Counted from the stretch's first letter, positions 1 to 9,509 are shown. The stretch: 64,000 nucleotides of DNA from Pontibacter sp. G13 (GCF_031851795.1 NZ_CP134696.1:6138001-6202000), one strand, 5' to 3'. The notes: generated from the letters alone by a model not told the origin. Numbers and translations: made by a program.

Positions 1-1
1 G

Positions 2-301
2 ATCACTTCGAATATCTCCTTTGTGACTGAAAAGGTGGATGGCACCGGTTCCTTGCGTGTACAGGCGCATGAATTCTACATCCCATTGGTGGGCGTGGAT
101 CTCGATGCCGAGAAGGAGAAAATCCAGAAGGAGATCGAGTACACAGAAGGATTCTTGCAGAAAGTTGTGAAGAAATTGAGCAATGAGCGCTTTGTCCAGA
201 ATGCCCCCGAGCAGGTGGTTGGGCTTGAGCGTAAGAAGCAGGCAGATGCGGAAGCCAAGCTGGAAGTCCTGAAAAAGGCGTTGACAGAATTGGGCGCATA
301 A
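2..301 (+). CDS. valS: Valine-tRNA ligase, C-terminal fragment
   Basis: This is the last 99 codons of a gene that begins before the window. The product charges tRNA-Val with valine in the cytoplasm. The visible part is the C-terminal coiled-coil arm of ValRS: a short hydrophobic strand (FYIPLVGVDLDAEKEKI), then a charged helix pair with the family signature of LSNERFVQNAPEQVV followed by ERKKQADAEAKL. The frame is open from base 2 to the TAA at 299-301. A strong terminator hairpin follows about 65 bases downstream, so valS probably ends its transcription unit. I am confident of the family because the NERFV.NAP motif is specific to this arm. Confidence 0.93.
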   Translation: MTSNISFVTEKVDGTGSLRVQAHEFYIPLVGVDLDAEKEKIQKEIEYTEGFLQKVVKKLSNERFVQNAPEQVVGLERKKQADAEAKLEVLKKALTELGA

Positions 302-364
302 GTTTTCGCTTCTATTCATGATAAAGCCATAAACTCCTTCTGATGAAGTTGTTGTGGTGACGCT

Positions 365-404
365 AGCGGGGAATTGTCGAACTGACAATTCCCCGCTTTT
401 GGTT
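365..404 (+). terminator. Intrinsic terminator after valS
   Basis: A perfect 14-bp stem (AGCGGGGAATTGTC paired with GACAATTCCCCGCT) with a 5-base loop is followed by TTTTGGTTT. It lies 64 bases after the valS stop codon and fits a Rho-independent terminator. Confidence 0.85.
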
Positions 405-424
405 TGTGGAGGATCTGATGAGAA

Positions 425-613
425 GTGCGGATGGCTCGTGTGGTGTGAGGTGCCTGAAGTGGCCTCCCTCTGGGAGGAGTCTGCGATCCGGTGGCGGCGA
501 TCTCTCGCCACCGGATCGCAGACCGAGCCTTGGCGAGCACGAAAGGGACCGACCCGGCGACATGGATGATGGGCAGGAACCTGATGCCAGATGCGCCGGG
601 GCACACCCAAAAT
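425..613 (+). repeat. Dispersed structured repeat, copy A
   Basis: This is one of six copies in the window of a 190-220 bp intergenic repeat. It starts with GTGCGGATGGC, carries a GTGCCTG box, and ends in a variant of GGATACGCCCAAAT (here GGCACACCCAAAAT). Inside is a long hairpin whose arms read GATCCGGTGGCG and CGCCACCGGATC, then a GACCGAG..GCGAGC segment. A second stem, CCCGGCG paired with CGCCGGG, encloses a variable loop. Other copies use different bases in both stems but keep the pairing. Most of the 562-base valS-to-LVIVD gap is this element; I see no gene in it. Confidence 0.75.
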
Positions 614-863
614 AGCCTCATTTTTAGATGGTTGACGATTCGCTTTGGGGAACAATTTCAAGCGGAGATGTAGGGAAGGGAATCCCGCTTTCGGCTGCAA
701 CTTTTCCGATTTCGCCTCTTTCCCACTTCGAAAGAATACAGTCGAAGAAGTTTCGAAAACCCCGAAAAGCTGGTATCTTGTCAGATCAACACCTGCCCGA
801 GATTTCTGATTGAGTGCCAAACGCGTGATGTGTGGGGTAGGTGCCTAACGCCATTTTATACCC

Positions 864-3254
864 ATGAACGCCAAACTCACCTTTCAATTGGGGCTATTGC
901 TGCCCTGCCTACTTCTTTTTTTCGGAAGCGCGCTACACGCGCAAACGGCCTTTCAGGTAGATTTGCTCGGTCAATTGTCCTATTCCCAAGGGCTCAATGA
1001 TGTTTGGGGATATGTCGATGGCCAAGGCCGTGAATACGCGCTCGTAGGCACCCATACGGGAACTTCCATTGTCGATGTCTCCGATCCGTTGCAGCCGCTT
1101 GAGGTGGTGTTTGTCGATGGACCACAATCCATCTGGCGGGACATCAAGACTCGGGGCGAATTTGCCTACGTCACCAATGAAACGGATAGCGGACTTCAGG
1201 TGATCGACCTCACCCAGCTCCCCGTCAAAGTGGAGAGTAGATACGTGCAGGCTGCCGACATGAAATCCGCCCACAACTTGTACATCGAGGGAGATCGACT
1301 CTATCTCGTTGGCGGCAACAAATACGGAGGGGGAATCGCCGTGCTGGACTTGGCCGTCGATCCTTGGGAACCAACCTTCTTGTTTGCCTATTCCAGTCAG
1401 TATGTCCACGATGTCTACGTTCGCGATGGGATTGCCTATGCGGCCGAAGTGTATCGTGGCAAAATGCGGATCATCGATCTCAATGGAACCGAGGCGAATG
1501 ATCTGGGATCTGTGGAATATCCGGGAGCATTCACGCACAATACGTGGCTGAATGATGCAGGGACGGTCTGTTTCACCACCGATGAATTGGCCGCCGCCAA
1601 AATCCATGCTTGGGAAGTGAGCGACCCTGGAGACATCCAGTATCTCGATGACATCCAGTCCTCGCTGGGCAAAGGCCTTTCCATTCCGCACAATGTGCAT
1701 GTGCTGGACGATTATCTGATCACCTCCTACTATGCCGATGGATTGCAGGTAGTCGATGCGAGCCGTCCGCACAATCTGATTGAGGTAGGCTACTATGATA
1801 CAACTCCGATTGAGGGGGGAACTTATGACGGTGCTTGGGGGGCTTATCCTTTCCTGCCGTCTGGAAATATCCTCGTGACCGATATCGACGAAGGACTATT
1901 CGTCATGTCTGGGCAATATCAGCGCGCTTGTTACCTCGAAGGAAAGGTGTCGGATGCTGTGTCCGGCAATGCGTTGTCGGGTGCTCGGATCACGCTGACC
2001 GAGAATGACGCAACTTCCCTCTCCAATCTTGTGGGGGAATACGCTACTGGGGCTGCCACTGCGGGAACCTTCACCGTGGTAGTTTCCCGATTTGGCTACG
2101 AAAGCAAGACTGAGACGGTCGAATTGATGAACGGTGAGGTAGCTGATCTCACCTTTGAGTTGACCCCCATCGAGCAAACCTCCATTTCCTTCAAGGTAAT
2201 CGATGTTACCACGCGAGAGGCTATTTCCAATGCCCAAGTTCTAGCGGATTTTGGCGTGGAGGGCGGTCAGTTCCTTTGGGAAACGGATGCCGAAGGGTTG
2301 GTCTCTTCCAAAACACTGCCCCGGCTCCCGATGCAAGTGACAGCCGGAAAATGGGGACATCTCGCCCATCAAGTTTCGGTGGATCTCGCGACTGCATCTG
2401 GTCTCATTCAGATCGAGCTGTTGGAACAATATGCGGATGATTTTGTGCTGGATCTTGGCTGGTCTACATCGCGTAAGGCAAGCCGTGGCGCATGGGAGCG
2501 TGCGATTCCTCTGCCGACGAGGCATTATCTCCTTGATCCAACCCCCTTGAATCCCGGTCAGGATCTGCCGGATGATTTGGGGGAATATTGCTATGTGACG
2601 GGAAACGATCCCTATACGCCATTTACCGATGATGTCGACAATGGCTCTGTATGGCTGAAAACGCCCATGATGGATTTGAGTGAGTACTTGAAGCCCTACG
2701 CATCATGGCATTACCGATTGGTGAATTGGTCCACTTCAGGCGGAGGTCAACCTCACATTGGTTCAATGGCTGTATATCAATTGATCGATGGAGACACTAC
2801 TGAATTGGCTCGATTTGAGGGGCCGCTTGATACCACTTGGACTCGGATTGCCATTCCGTTGCACGATCCGCTTGAGCTAAATGGTCCCGCCGAGATTCAG
2901 CTCTTGTTTGAGGCGAACGATCCTACCGGGAACTCTCAACACTATGTTGAGGCTGCCATGGATGGATTTGAAGTAAAGAGTAGCATTGTGGTAGATCCGA
3001 ATGGGAATCCACAGCTGTATGGATTGGTCCAAGGTGAAGATTATTTCATCCGTTACTTGCTCCCTGAAATTTGGGCATGTGAGGAGGTGGATTTTGCCTT
3101 GTATGACTTGGCGGGGAGGGAACTTTTTCAAATGGATCTGGCGGAATGCGCCGGAGAGCTCAGGCTGCCGCGCCCATTGCCAACCGGGGTGTATGTGGCT
3201 GTCCTGGAACGATTTGGAGAAGTGGCCTTCACTACGAAATTGTCTGTTCAATAA
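864..3254 (+). CDS. LVIVD-repeat (choice-of-anchor B type) T9SS secreted protein, paralog 1
   Basis: This 796-residue protein is predicted to be exported and passed to the type IX secretion system. Residues 1-27 form a signal peptide ending ALHAQ. Residues about 30-350 carry LVIVD-type propeller repeats (SIVDVSDPLQPLEV, GLQVIDL, GLQVVDASRPHNLIEVGYYD), as in 'choice-of-anchor B' proteins. Two carboxypeptidase-regulatory-like beta-sandwich modules follow (about 355-435 and 440-520), then a jelly-roll-like region. The tail from about 735 ends LPTGVYVAVLERFGEVAFTTKLSVQ-like, typical of a type A sorting domain. Only 16 bases separate it from its paralog downstream. Biochemical function is unknown; surface adhesion or scaffolding is a guess. 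Confidence 0.85.
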   Translation: MNAKLTFQLGLLLPCLLLFFGSALHAQTAFQVDLLGQLSYSQGLNDVWGYVDGQGREYALVGTHTGTSIVDVSDPLQPLEVVFVDGPQSIWRDIKTRGEFAYVTNETDSGLQVIDLTQLPVKVESRYVQAADMKSAHNLYIEGDRLYLVGGNKYGGGIAVLDLAVDPWEPTFLFAYSSQYVHDVYVRDGIAYAAEVYRGKMRIIDLNGTEANDLGSVEYPGAFTHNTWLNDAGTVCFTTDELAAAKIHAWEVSDPGDIQYLDDIQSSLGKGLSIPHNVHVLDDYLITSYYADGLQVVDASRPHNLIEVGYYDTTPIEGGTYDGAWGAYPFLPSGNILVTDIDEGLFVMSGQYQRACYLEGKVSDAVSGNALSGARITLTENDATSLSNLVGEYATGAATAGTFTVVVSRFGYESKTETVELMNGEVADLTFELTPIEQTSISFKVIDVTTREAISNAQVLADFGVEGGQFLWETDAEGLVSSKTLPRLPMQVTAGKWGHLAHQVSVDLATASGLIQIELLEQYADDFVLDLGWSTSRKASRGAWERAIPLPTRHYLLDPTPLNPGQDLPDDLGEYCYVTGNDPYTPFTDDVDNGSVWLKTPMMDLSEYLKPYASWHYRLVNWSTSGGGQPHIGSMAVYQLIDGDTTELARFEGPLDTTWTRIAIPLHDPLELNGPAEIQLLFEANDPTGNSQHYVEAAMDGFEVKSSIVVDPNGNPQLYGLVQGEDYFIRYLLPEIWACEEVDFALYDLAGRELFQMDLAECAGELRLPRPLPTGVYVAVLERFGEVAFTTKLSVQ

Positions 3255-3270
3255 TTTTTCCCAATACTGC

Positions 3271-5649
3271 ATGAAGTATTTTTATTCTTTGATGGCAGCT
3301 TTGCTGATTTCTCTGTCTGGGGGAATGGCGCAGGTTGTCAAGAAAAACCTCGATTTGGTGGGAGAGTTGGGGTATGATCCGAACCTCTCCGACATTTGGG
3401 GCTATGTAGATGGCACCGGCAGGGAGTACGCATTGGTGGGTGCCACCAATGGAGTATCCATTGTCGATCTAGATGACCCCTCCAATCCTCAAGAACTGTT
3501 TTTCATTCCCGGTGCCGAGACGATTTGGCGCGACTTGAAGACTTTTGGCGATTATGCCTATGTCTCCAATGAAGGCGGCAATGGACTGCTGGTCATTGAT
3601 CTTTCCGGACTTCCTGGAAGTATCCAGCACAAGGATACGGTGATCGCCGGTACTTCGACCATTCACAACCTGTGGGTGGACGATGCCGGGTACCTGTATT
3701 TTTGTGGAGGAAACACCTTCAATGGCGGTATGGTGATCCTCGATCTCAATCCCAACCCTTGGACGCCGGATTTTGTGGGTGCCTACGATGATGCCTACGT
3801 GCACGATGTGTATGTGCGCAATGACACCGCTTACCTCGCGGAGATCAACATTGGTTTCCTGACGATTGTAGATGTAGCGGACAAATCCGACTTGGAGGTG
3901 CTCGGTACCCGAACGTATGTCGATGCATTCACGCACAACACTTGGCTCAATGATGCCGGAAATGTGGTGTTCACGACGGACGAATTGAGCGAAGCCTACA
4001 TCTATTCCTTTGATGTAAGTGATCCATCGGACCCGGTGATTTTGGATCGGATTCGTTCCAATCTCAGTGGCGGGACCACCATTCCTCACAATGTCCATGT
4101 GCAAGACGATTATCTCGTCATTTCCTACTACCGAGACGGGATCTATGTAGTAGATGCAGCGCGTCCGCACAATATGGTTGAGGTCGGATACTACGACACT
4201 TCTCCATTCTCGGGCGACGGATTCAACGGTTCCTGGGGGGCCTATCCATTCCTACCATCCGGCTTGGTGCTGGCTTCCGATATGGAGCAAGGGCTGGTAG
4301 TGTTGGACCCTACCTACATCCGCGCATGTTATTTGGAAGGGGACATTACCGATGCCAACACCGGAAATTCTATTTCCGGAGCCAATGTCGAAATCTTGGG
4401 AACTGATGCCTTCGAGATGTCCAGCAATTTGGGGGCTTATGCTACCGGGATTGCCGATGCGGGAACGTACCAGGTGGTTTATTCCAAATATGGCTATTAC
4501 CCCGATACGCTCACGGTATCCTTGTCCAATGGTGTTTTGACGGAGGAGGACGTAGCTTTGGTTCCGCGTCAGAAGATGGATCTCACGATTGTCGTAACTG
4601 ATGCCGAGACAGGGAATCCCATTCCATTGGCGAAGCTTTCTATGCGCAATCCTGAGGTGACCTTTGACTATCTGACCGATGCGACGGGATCTGTCCTCGC
4701 GACCGATTTCACTCCCGGTGATTTTGAGTTGATCGTGGGCAATTGGGGTTATCTCGCACAGTCCATTTCGCTGATGTTGGGGGACAATGATACCACCATA
4801 ACGGTAGCGCTTGAATCCGGCTATCGCGATGAATTTGCCTTGGACCTCGGATGGATTGTGTTTGGCGATGCCGAACGCGGAATCTGGGAACGGGGGGAGC
4901 CAGTGGGTACCTATCTGAATGGAGGGTTCCCATTTGCCCCAGAATTTGACTTGGCGGATGACATCGGCAATATGGCCTATGTGACGGGCAACGGCGGAGG
5001 AAATGTCTGGACAGATGATGTGGACAATGGTACCACCTCTTTGCTTTCGCCTTCGATTCTGGTGGCCGATTACGAGGAACCCATGCTGAGATTCCACTAT
5101 GGGTTTGCAAATACGACTACGAGCAACACGCCGGGGGATGATAGTTTGGTCGTCACAGTTTCCAATTTCATGGAATCGGCGGATGTCTTCTTCACAGCGA
5201 GTTCCTATGACTCAGTGTGGGTGTTGGTAGACTCCATTCCTTTGAAGGACTACATCAGCACCAATGTGCCCTTCCAGATCACCTTCCGGACGGCAGATGT
5301 GGGTTCTGGTAACTGGGTGGAGGCATCCATTGATGGAGTTGAGGTGTTCGATGCCGCAGCGGATACTTCCGGAACGACTTCCATCGACTATGCTGACTTC
5401 CAGTCGGTCAACATTTGGTCAGATCCATCTGGGGGGCAATTTTGGATTTCTAGGGATTTGGCTGAGTTGAATCCCACTCAGGCCTGGGAAGTGAATCTCT
5501 ACGATCTCCGTGGCGCAGCTTTGGGTAAATGGGAGATTCCTGCTGGAGAAGCGCGGATGGGATTCCCGCTTCCTGATACCCAAGGCATGTATGTGGTGTC
5601 CGTTTCGGTCGCTGGTCAACGAGTCAAATCCGAGAAGATCATCCGATAA
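3271..5649 (+). CDS. LVIVD-repeat T9SS secreted protein, paralog 2
   Basis: This 792-residue paralog of the preceding gene has the same order of parts: signal peptide (MKYFYSLMAALLIS..GGMAQ), LVIVD propeller with matching motifs (DIWGYVDGTGREYALVG, AFTHNTWLNDAGNVVFTTDEL), two regulatory-like sandwich domains, a jelly-roll region and a T9SS type A tail (LYDLRGAALGKWEI..GMYVVSVSVAGQRVKSEKIIR). An open frame runs back to 3001 inside the upstream gene, but the ATG at 3271 is the first that gives a signal peptide, so I chose it. The pair looks like a tandem duplication and is probably co-transcribed. Function is unknown. Confidence 0.85.
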   Translation: MKYFYSLMAALLISLSGGMAQVVKKNLDLVGELGYDPNLSDIWGYVDGTGREYALVGATNGVSIVDLDDPSNPQELFFIPGAETIWRDLKTFGDYAYVSNEGGNGLLVIDLSGLPGSIQHKDTVIAGTSTIHNLWVDDAGYLYFCGGNTFNGGMVILDLNPNPWTPDFVGAYDDAYVHDVYVRNDTAYLAEINIGFLTIVDVADKSDLEVLGTRTYVDAFTHNTWLNDAGNVVFTTDELSEAYIYSFDVSDPSDPVILDRIRSNLSGGTTIPHNVHVQDDYLVISYYRDGIYVVDAARPHNMVEVGYYDTSPFSGDGFNGSWGAYPFLPSGLVLASDMEQGLVVLDPTYIRACYLEGDITDANTGNSISGANVEILGTDAFEMSSNLGAYATGIADAGTYQVVYSKYGYYPDTLTVSLSNGVLTEEDVALVPRQKMDLTIVVTDAETGNPIPLAKLSMRNPEVTFDYLTDATGSVLATDFTPGDFELIVGNWGYLAQSISLMLGDNDTTITVALESGYRDEFALDLGWIVFGDAERGIWERGEPVGTYLNGGFPFAPEFDLADDIGNMAYVTGNGGGNVWTDDVDNGTTSLLSPSILVADYEEPMLRFHYGFANTTTSNTPGDDSLVVTVSNFMESADVFFTASSYDSVWVLVDSIPLKDYISTNVPFQITFRTADVGSGNWVEASIDGVEVFDAAADTSGTTSIDYADFQSVNIWSDPSGGQFWISRDLAELNPTQAWEVNLYDLRGAALGKWEIPAGEARMGFPLPDTQGMYVVSVSVAGQRVKSEKIIR

Positions 5650-5866
5650 TTTCGCGATTTCGAACGTGATAAGAAGCGCTTCTTTGCCGATCAGGCAGGG
5701 AAGCGCTCCTTCAATTAGAACCGTTTATTTGGAAAGGTGAACGCTATATACAAACGAATCATCGGGCTAGCGGGAAATTCGGTTTGGGCCCTTTTCATCC
5801 TGCGGAAAATATCTTAAATTTAACCAAACGTTCAAATCGGCTCAAATTCCCTTTTGGCAGGTCAAT

Positions 5867-7108
5867 ATGAAGTTTCCGTTGAGTCTCCTCCCATCCCAAT
5901 GCTTTGTGCTGTTTTCGGGGTTCCTAGCCCTGTTGATGGCAGGGTGTAGCACCCAAAATCCCCAAATGGAAGTCGCTCCCACACTCATGTCGGGACCGAG
6001 TCTCAAACGGATGTCTGCGGAACAATACGGGATCGACGTTTCCAACCTCCGAGTCGTACAATCACAATTCAAGAAAGACCAGTTTCTCACCGATCTCCTC
6101 AGTAGTTTTGGGGTGCCTCCGCATCGCATCGAATCCATTGAGCGGAAGGCCGAAGGTATTTTCGATGTGCGGGATATGCGCCCGGGCAATCCTTACACGC
6201 TGATTTTGGATAAGGAATCAGGGCTGAAGTTTTTCGTGTATGAAGTTACCCCTGCCGAGTATGCCGTGGTTTCCCTGATGGATACCGTGTCGGTGTACGC
6301 CGGACGGAAAGAGGTCAAGGTACAGGTGCTTGAGGCGGGTGGAGTCATCGACAATTCCTTGAACGAAAGTCTCGCTGCTCAAGAACTTTCTCCATTCTTG
6401 GGGTACCAGCTCGAGGAAGTGTTTTCATGGACGTTGGATTTTCGGAAGCTGGACGTGGGGGATACTTACAAGTTTCTCTACGAAATGGATTTGGTGGAAG
6501 GGTTTCCAATGGGCATTCCGCGTTTGTTGGCAGCAGAGATCCAGCATGGTGGCCAATTGCATCATGCCTTTCGATATGGGCAGGGAGATTCAGCCATGTT
6601 TGTCAATGAGTTGTGCCAGCCTATTTCTGAAGGTTTTTTGTTCGAGCCTTTCGAGGAAGGTACTGCCAAGCTCCAGGAGAGCGGTGGTGCCAAGGATCGG
6701 GTCCGGAAGGGAGTGGTCTATGAGACTGAGCTTGGAACCCCCATCGTGGCTCGCGCCCAAGGACAACTCGTCAGTATCAAGCGCGGAAGTACGGGATATT
6801 ATGTCCGGATCAAGCATGGTTCTGCCTACGCCACACAATACATGCACCTTACCCAACTAAACATGGGAATTGAGGAGGGAAATTGGATTCAGGCTGGGGA
6901 TACCTTGGGGCAATCAGACAAATGGTTGAGAATGAAGTACTGGCGTAAGGGTCGACCCGTTGATCCTTTGCGTAAGCATCCCACCTATGTGGCAGTGCCC
7001 AATGATTTGGACATGGCTGACTTCAAGCCACAAATTACCGTTTTGCAATCCAAGTTGGAAAACCTGCGCATTCCGGATGTAAGTGTCACTTTCGCCTCCA
7101 AAAACTAA
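5867..7108 (+). CDS. M23-like lipoprotein with degenerate metal site
   Basis: This 413-residue predicted lipoprotein has a lipobox LLMAGCS near residue 27. Its C-terminal half (about 270-370) has the LytM/M23 endopeptidase fold signature: GTPIVARAQGQLVSI, then YYVRIKHGSAYATQYMHL, then IQAGDTLGQS and VDPL. Active members cut peptidoglycan cross-links using zinc held by HxxxD and HxH. Here the first motif reads RKGVVY (near residue 279), so His and Asp are lost. The usual HLHFE segment reads LRMKYW, so those His are lost too; only the His of YMHL remains. I infer a non-catalytic member, perhaps an amidase activator in the style of EnvC. It appears to be a single-gene unit. Confidence 0.75.
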   Translation: MKFPLSLLPSQCFVLFSGFLALLMAGCSTQNPQMEVAPTLMSGPSLKRMSAEQYGIDVSNLRVVQSQFKKDQFLTDLLSSFGVPPHRIESIERKAEGIFDVRDMRPGNPYTLILDKESGLKFFVYEVTPAEYAVVSLMDTVSVYAGRKEVKVQVLEAGGVIDNSLNESLAAQELSPFLGYQLEEVFSWTLDFRKLDVGDTYKFLYEMDLVEGFPMGIPRLLAAEIQHGGQLHHAFRYGQGDSAMFVNELCQPISEGFLFEPFEEGTAKLQESGGAKDRVRKGVVYETELGTPIVARAQGQLVSIKRGSTGYYVRIKHGSAYATQYMHLTQLNMGIEEGNWIQAGDTLGQSDKWLRMKYWRKGRPVDPLRKHPTYVAVPNDLDMADFKPQITVLQSKLENLRIPDVSVTFASKN

Positions 7109-7518
7109 CAGAATCCCCCATATCTTAACAGCAGTCCATTTGCGGGAATCGTCAGATGTAAATTTGTATTGATCAATCACGAAAATGTGTCTAACCTTTT
7201 GATCAATCGTTCATCCCTGATATTCTTCCATTTACCCCAGCATATCGACCGATCGCCGGATATTCACGGCTGCATAACATCCATTCCTTTCAATATTTGA
7301 AGTAATCTTGGCATAAGTTTTTCACTAAAGTTTGATATCAAGGCAAACTGGAGAGAAATCTTACACATGTTTTACCTGTGGCGAAGGGGAAATGGATCGC
7401 TCCACAATTCACGATTGGGGTTTTTCCATACCTTTATCCCAGTTTTCGGACTAAACAGGCATAAGCACGTGCGGTATGCCGGGATTACTTGAAGTATCAT
7501 TTTTAGCCATCATTCGCT
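7109..7518. other. 410-base intergenic region
   Basis: This is an AT-rich gap between two plus-strand genes. It contains TGATCAATC twice (about 7168 and 7200) and short hairpins. I see no gene, clear terminator or clean TAnnTTTG promoter in it. Confidence 0.4.
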
Positions 7519-8049
7519 ATGGCAATGAAATATTTGTCAATTACCGCTTGTTTCCTGCTGTGGGCCGGCTGGGTGTCTGCTCAAAGCAGTCTCTTCATCC
7601 CTTTTGGCCAGACAGCCGAGGAGGTGAAAAGCTACCTTGACTCTCGCGATTACATCGTATCAGTCACCGAGGACGAGGAACTCCAATCTTTGCGAGTAGT
7701 CCTCGACAATGAAAAGATGGTGGAGTATGCCTTCAAGGATGGGGCGCTTTACGCCACCACCGTGACCCGTAATTACCTCGATAAGAAGAAAGGCCGGGAA
7801 ATCCAGAAAAGCTGCCTCGACTACATGAAGCAGATTGGGGTCGGAGATCTCGTCCAAACCGAGGAAAACAAGGTCATGTGCTACACCACTGTCACAGATT
7901 CTCGGATTATCAAACTGTTTGTACAGATGCATCCTAAGAGTTTGACGTTGACGCTCACTGCGTTCAGTAAGCGCTATGGACCGATGGAGCAAGACGAAAA
8001 TTTCTATTACGAGGTGGAAATTCTCCAACGGAAATTCATCTCTAACTAG
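7519..8049 (+). CDS. Secreted protein of unknown function
   Basis: I do not recognise this 176-residue protein. It opens with a signal peptide (MAMKYLSITACFLLWAGWVSAQ) and the mature part is a compact alpha/beta sequence with no Cys pairs placed like a known family (SLFIPFGQTAEEVKSYLDSRDY, then VVLDNEKMVEYAFKDGALYATTV). A start two codons later (MKYLSI) is equally possible. A good terminator follows 25 bases after the stop. Similar short exported proteins are common in Bacteroidota, and their role is unknown. Confidence 0.7.
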   Translation: MAMKYLSITACFLLWAGWVSAQSSLFIPFGQTAEEVKSYLDSRDYIVSVTEDEELQSLRVVLDNEKMVEYAFKDGALYATTVTRNYLDKKKGREIQKSCLDYMKQIGVGDLVQTEENKVMCYTTVTDSRIIKLFVQMHPKSLTLTLTAFSKRYGPMEQDENFYYEVEILQRKFISN

Positions 8050-8073
8050 TTTTCGCCAGATTGGAAAAAGAAT

Positions 8074-8107
8074 GGGACGGCCACGATGTGGTCGTCCCTC
8101 ATTTTTT
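8074..8107 (+). terminator. Intrinsic terminator
   Basis: The stem GGGACGGCCAC/GTGGTCGTCCC has a 3-base loop and is followed by TCATTTTTT. It ends the 7519-8049 transcript and sits between convergent genes. Confidence 0.8.
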
Positions 8108-8141
8108 GCTAGAGCGGTTTTCATCTGCTCGATGCAATCAT

Positions 8142-9509
8142 CTAGGCGGTTTCTTTCCGGAGTTTTCGGAAGTACTCATTGGCCGCCTGCATGACTTTCG
8201 GTGCTAAGTAAAAGGTGGATACCATGGTCGGAATGGCCATCAATGCGTAGCAACCGTCGATGATCCCCAATGCGGCGTCAATCTGGACCATCGCGCCCAC
8301 TACAATAGACATTACATAGAAGAAATTGTAGTACCGCTGATTCTCGGCGCCGAAAAGGTATCCCGCGCATTTGGTGCCGTAGTAGGACATGCTGAACATC
8401 GTCGTGAGCGAGAAGATCGCGGCACAGGCCAGAAGGAGATACTCTCCCACGAAAGGGATCGAGGTGCCAAAGGCTCGCAGTGTCACGGTAATGGCTTCCT
8501 CATTGGAATTCATCCAGTCTCCCGATACAATGATTGCCAAGGCAGTAAGCGTACAGACGATGATCGTGTCGATCATGGGACCGAGCATGGCAATCAGTCC
8601 TTCCCGAATCGGCTCGTCTGTTTTGGCTGCTCCGTGGGCCATCGGGGCGGTACCGATACCGGCTTCATTGGAGAAGGCGGCTCGACGAACGCCCGCAATG
8701 ATCAAGCTTCCCAAAGCACCTCCTAGAACGGCTTCACCCGTGAAGGCATCTTCGATGATCAGCCAGAGTGCAGCCGGAATTTCGGGAAGGTGCGTCACCA
8801 AAATATAACTCACGCTCAGTGCATAGACGACCACCATCGTTGGGACAAGCTTTCCTGCTACGGTGCCAATTCGAGTGATGCCACCAAAGATCACCAGCGA
8901 TACCAAGACCAAGATTCCAAAGCCCACCAAGAACTTGGAGAGATCAGTTGGAACGACTCCATTGGGCGTCAGGGCAATATCATGAATCAATTGGGTCAAT
9001 TGATTGGCTTGGAAGAAGGGCATGGTACCGATCATACCGCAAATGCAGAAGAAAACCGCCAGCCAATTGAATTTTTTGCCCATTCCCTCTCGAATGACAT
9101 ACATCGGGCCTCCTTGGACTTCTCCCTCAGAGTCTTCCCCGCGATACATCACCGCCAAGGTGCAAGTGAAGAATTTGGTTGCCATTCCCACCAATGCGCT
9201 CATCCACATCCAAAATAGGGCTCCCGGGCCGCCTGTCGTGATGGCCACAGCGACACCGCTGATATTTCCCATTCCTACGGTTGCTGCCAGTGCAGTAGAA
9301 AGCGCCTCATAATGATCGATCTGGCCGGGATCATCTGGGCTATCGTATTTCCCACGGAGGATATCCCAGGCATGACCGAGGTACCGATAGGGAATGAATC
9401 GGGCATACCCGAGGAAAAAGAGTCCCCCTCCGACCAAGAGGATCAACAGGGGAGGCCCCCACGCAAGATTGCCAAATGCTACGGCGATCTCTTCGAAATG
9501 CTGAAACAT
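8142..9509 (-). CDS. Alanine/glycine:cation symporter (AGCS family)
   Basis: This inner-membrane protein of 455 residues should import alanine or glycine with Na+ or H+. The family signatures are clear: ALAATVGMGNISGVAVAITTGGPGALFWMW near residue 80, GEVQGGPMYVI near 140, and AAFSNEAGIGTAPMAHGAAKTDEPIREG near 290. About eleven hydrophobic segments run through the sequence. I place the start at 9509 (MFQHFEEIAVAFGNLAWG). An in-frame start 20 codons upstream would add a non-membrane leader unlike the family. The substrate cannot be fixed from sequence alone. The gene stands alone and is convergent with the preceding gene. Confidence 0.9.
   Translation of the reverse strand: MFQHFEEIAVAFGNLAWGPPLLILLVGGGLFFLGYARFIPYRYLGHAWDILRGKYDSPDDPGQIDHYEALSTALAATVGMGNISGVAVAITTGGPGALFWMWMSALVGMATKFFTCTLAVMYRGEDSEGEVQGGPMYVIREGMGKKFNWLAVFFCICGMIGTMPFFQANQLTQLIHDIALTPNGVVPTDLSKFLVGFGILVLVSLVIFGGITRIGTVAGKLVPTMVVVYALSVSYILVTHLPEIPAALWLIIEDAFTGEAVLGGALGSLIIAGVRRAAFSNEAGIGTAPMAHGAAKTDEPIREGLIAMLGPMIDTIIVCTLTALAIIVSGDWMNSNEEAITVTLRAFGTSIPFVGEYLLLACAAIFSLTTMFSMSYYGTKCAGYLFGAENQRYYNFFYVMSIVVGAMVQIDAALGIIDGCYALMAIPTMVSTFYLAPKVMQAANEYFRKLRKETA

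Noticed and set aside
933-1772. 279-codon minus-strand ORF opposite the first LVIVD gene
   Set aside because: It is a shadow frame of a well-supported coding region.
3001-3270. Upstream extension of the second LVIVD gene
   Set aside because: It overlaps the 3' end of the first gene in another frame and would bury the signal peptide.
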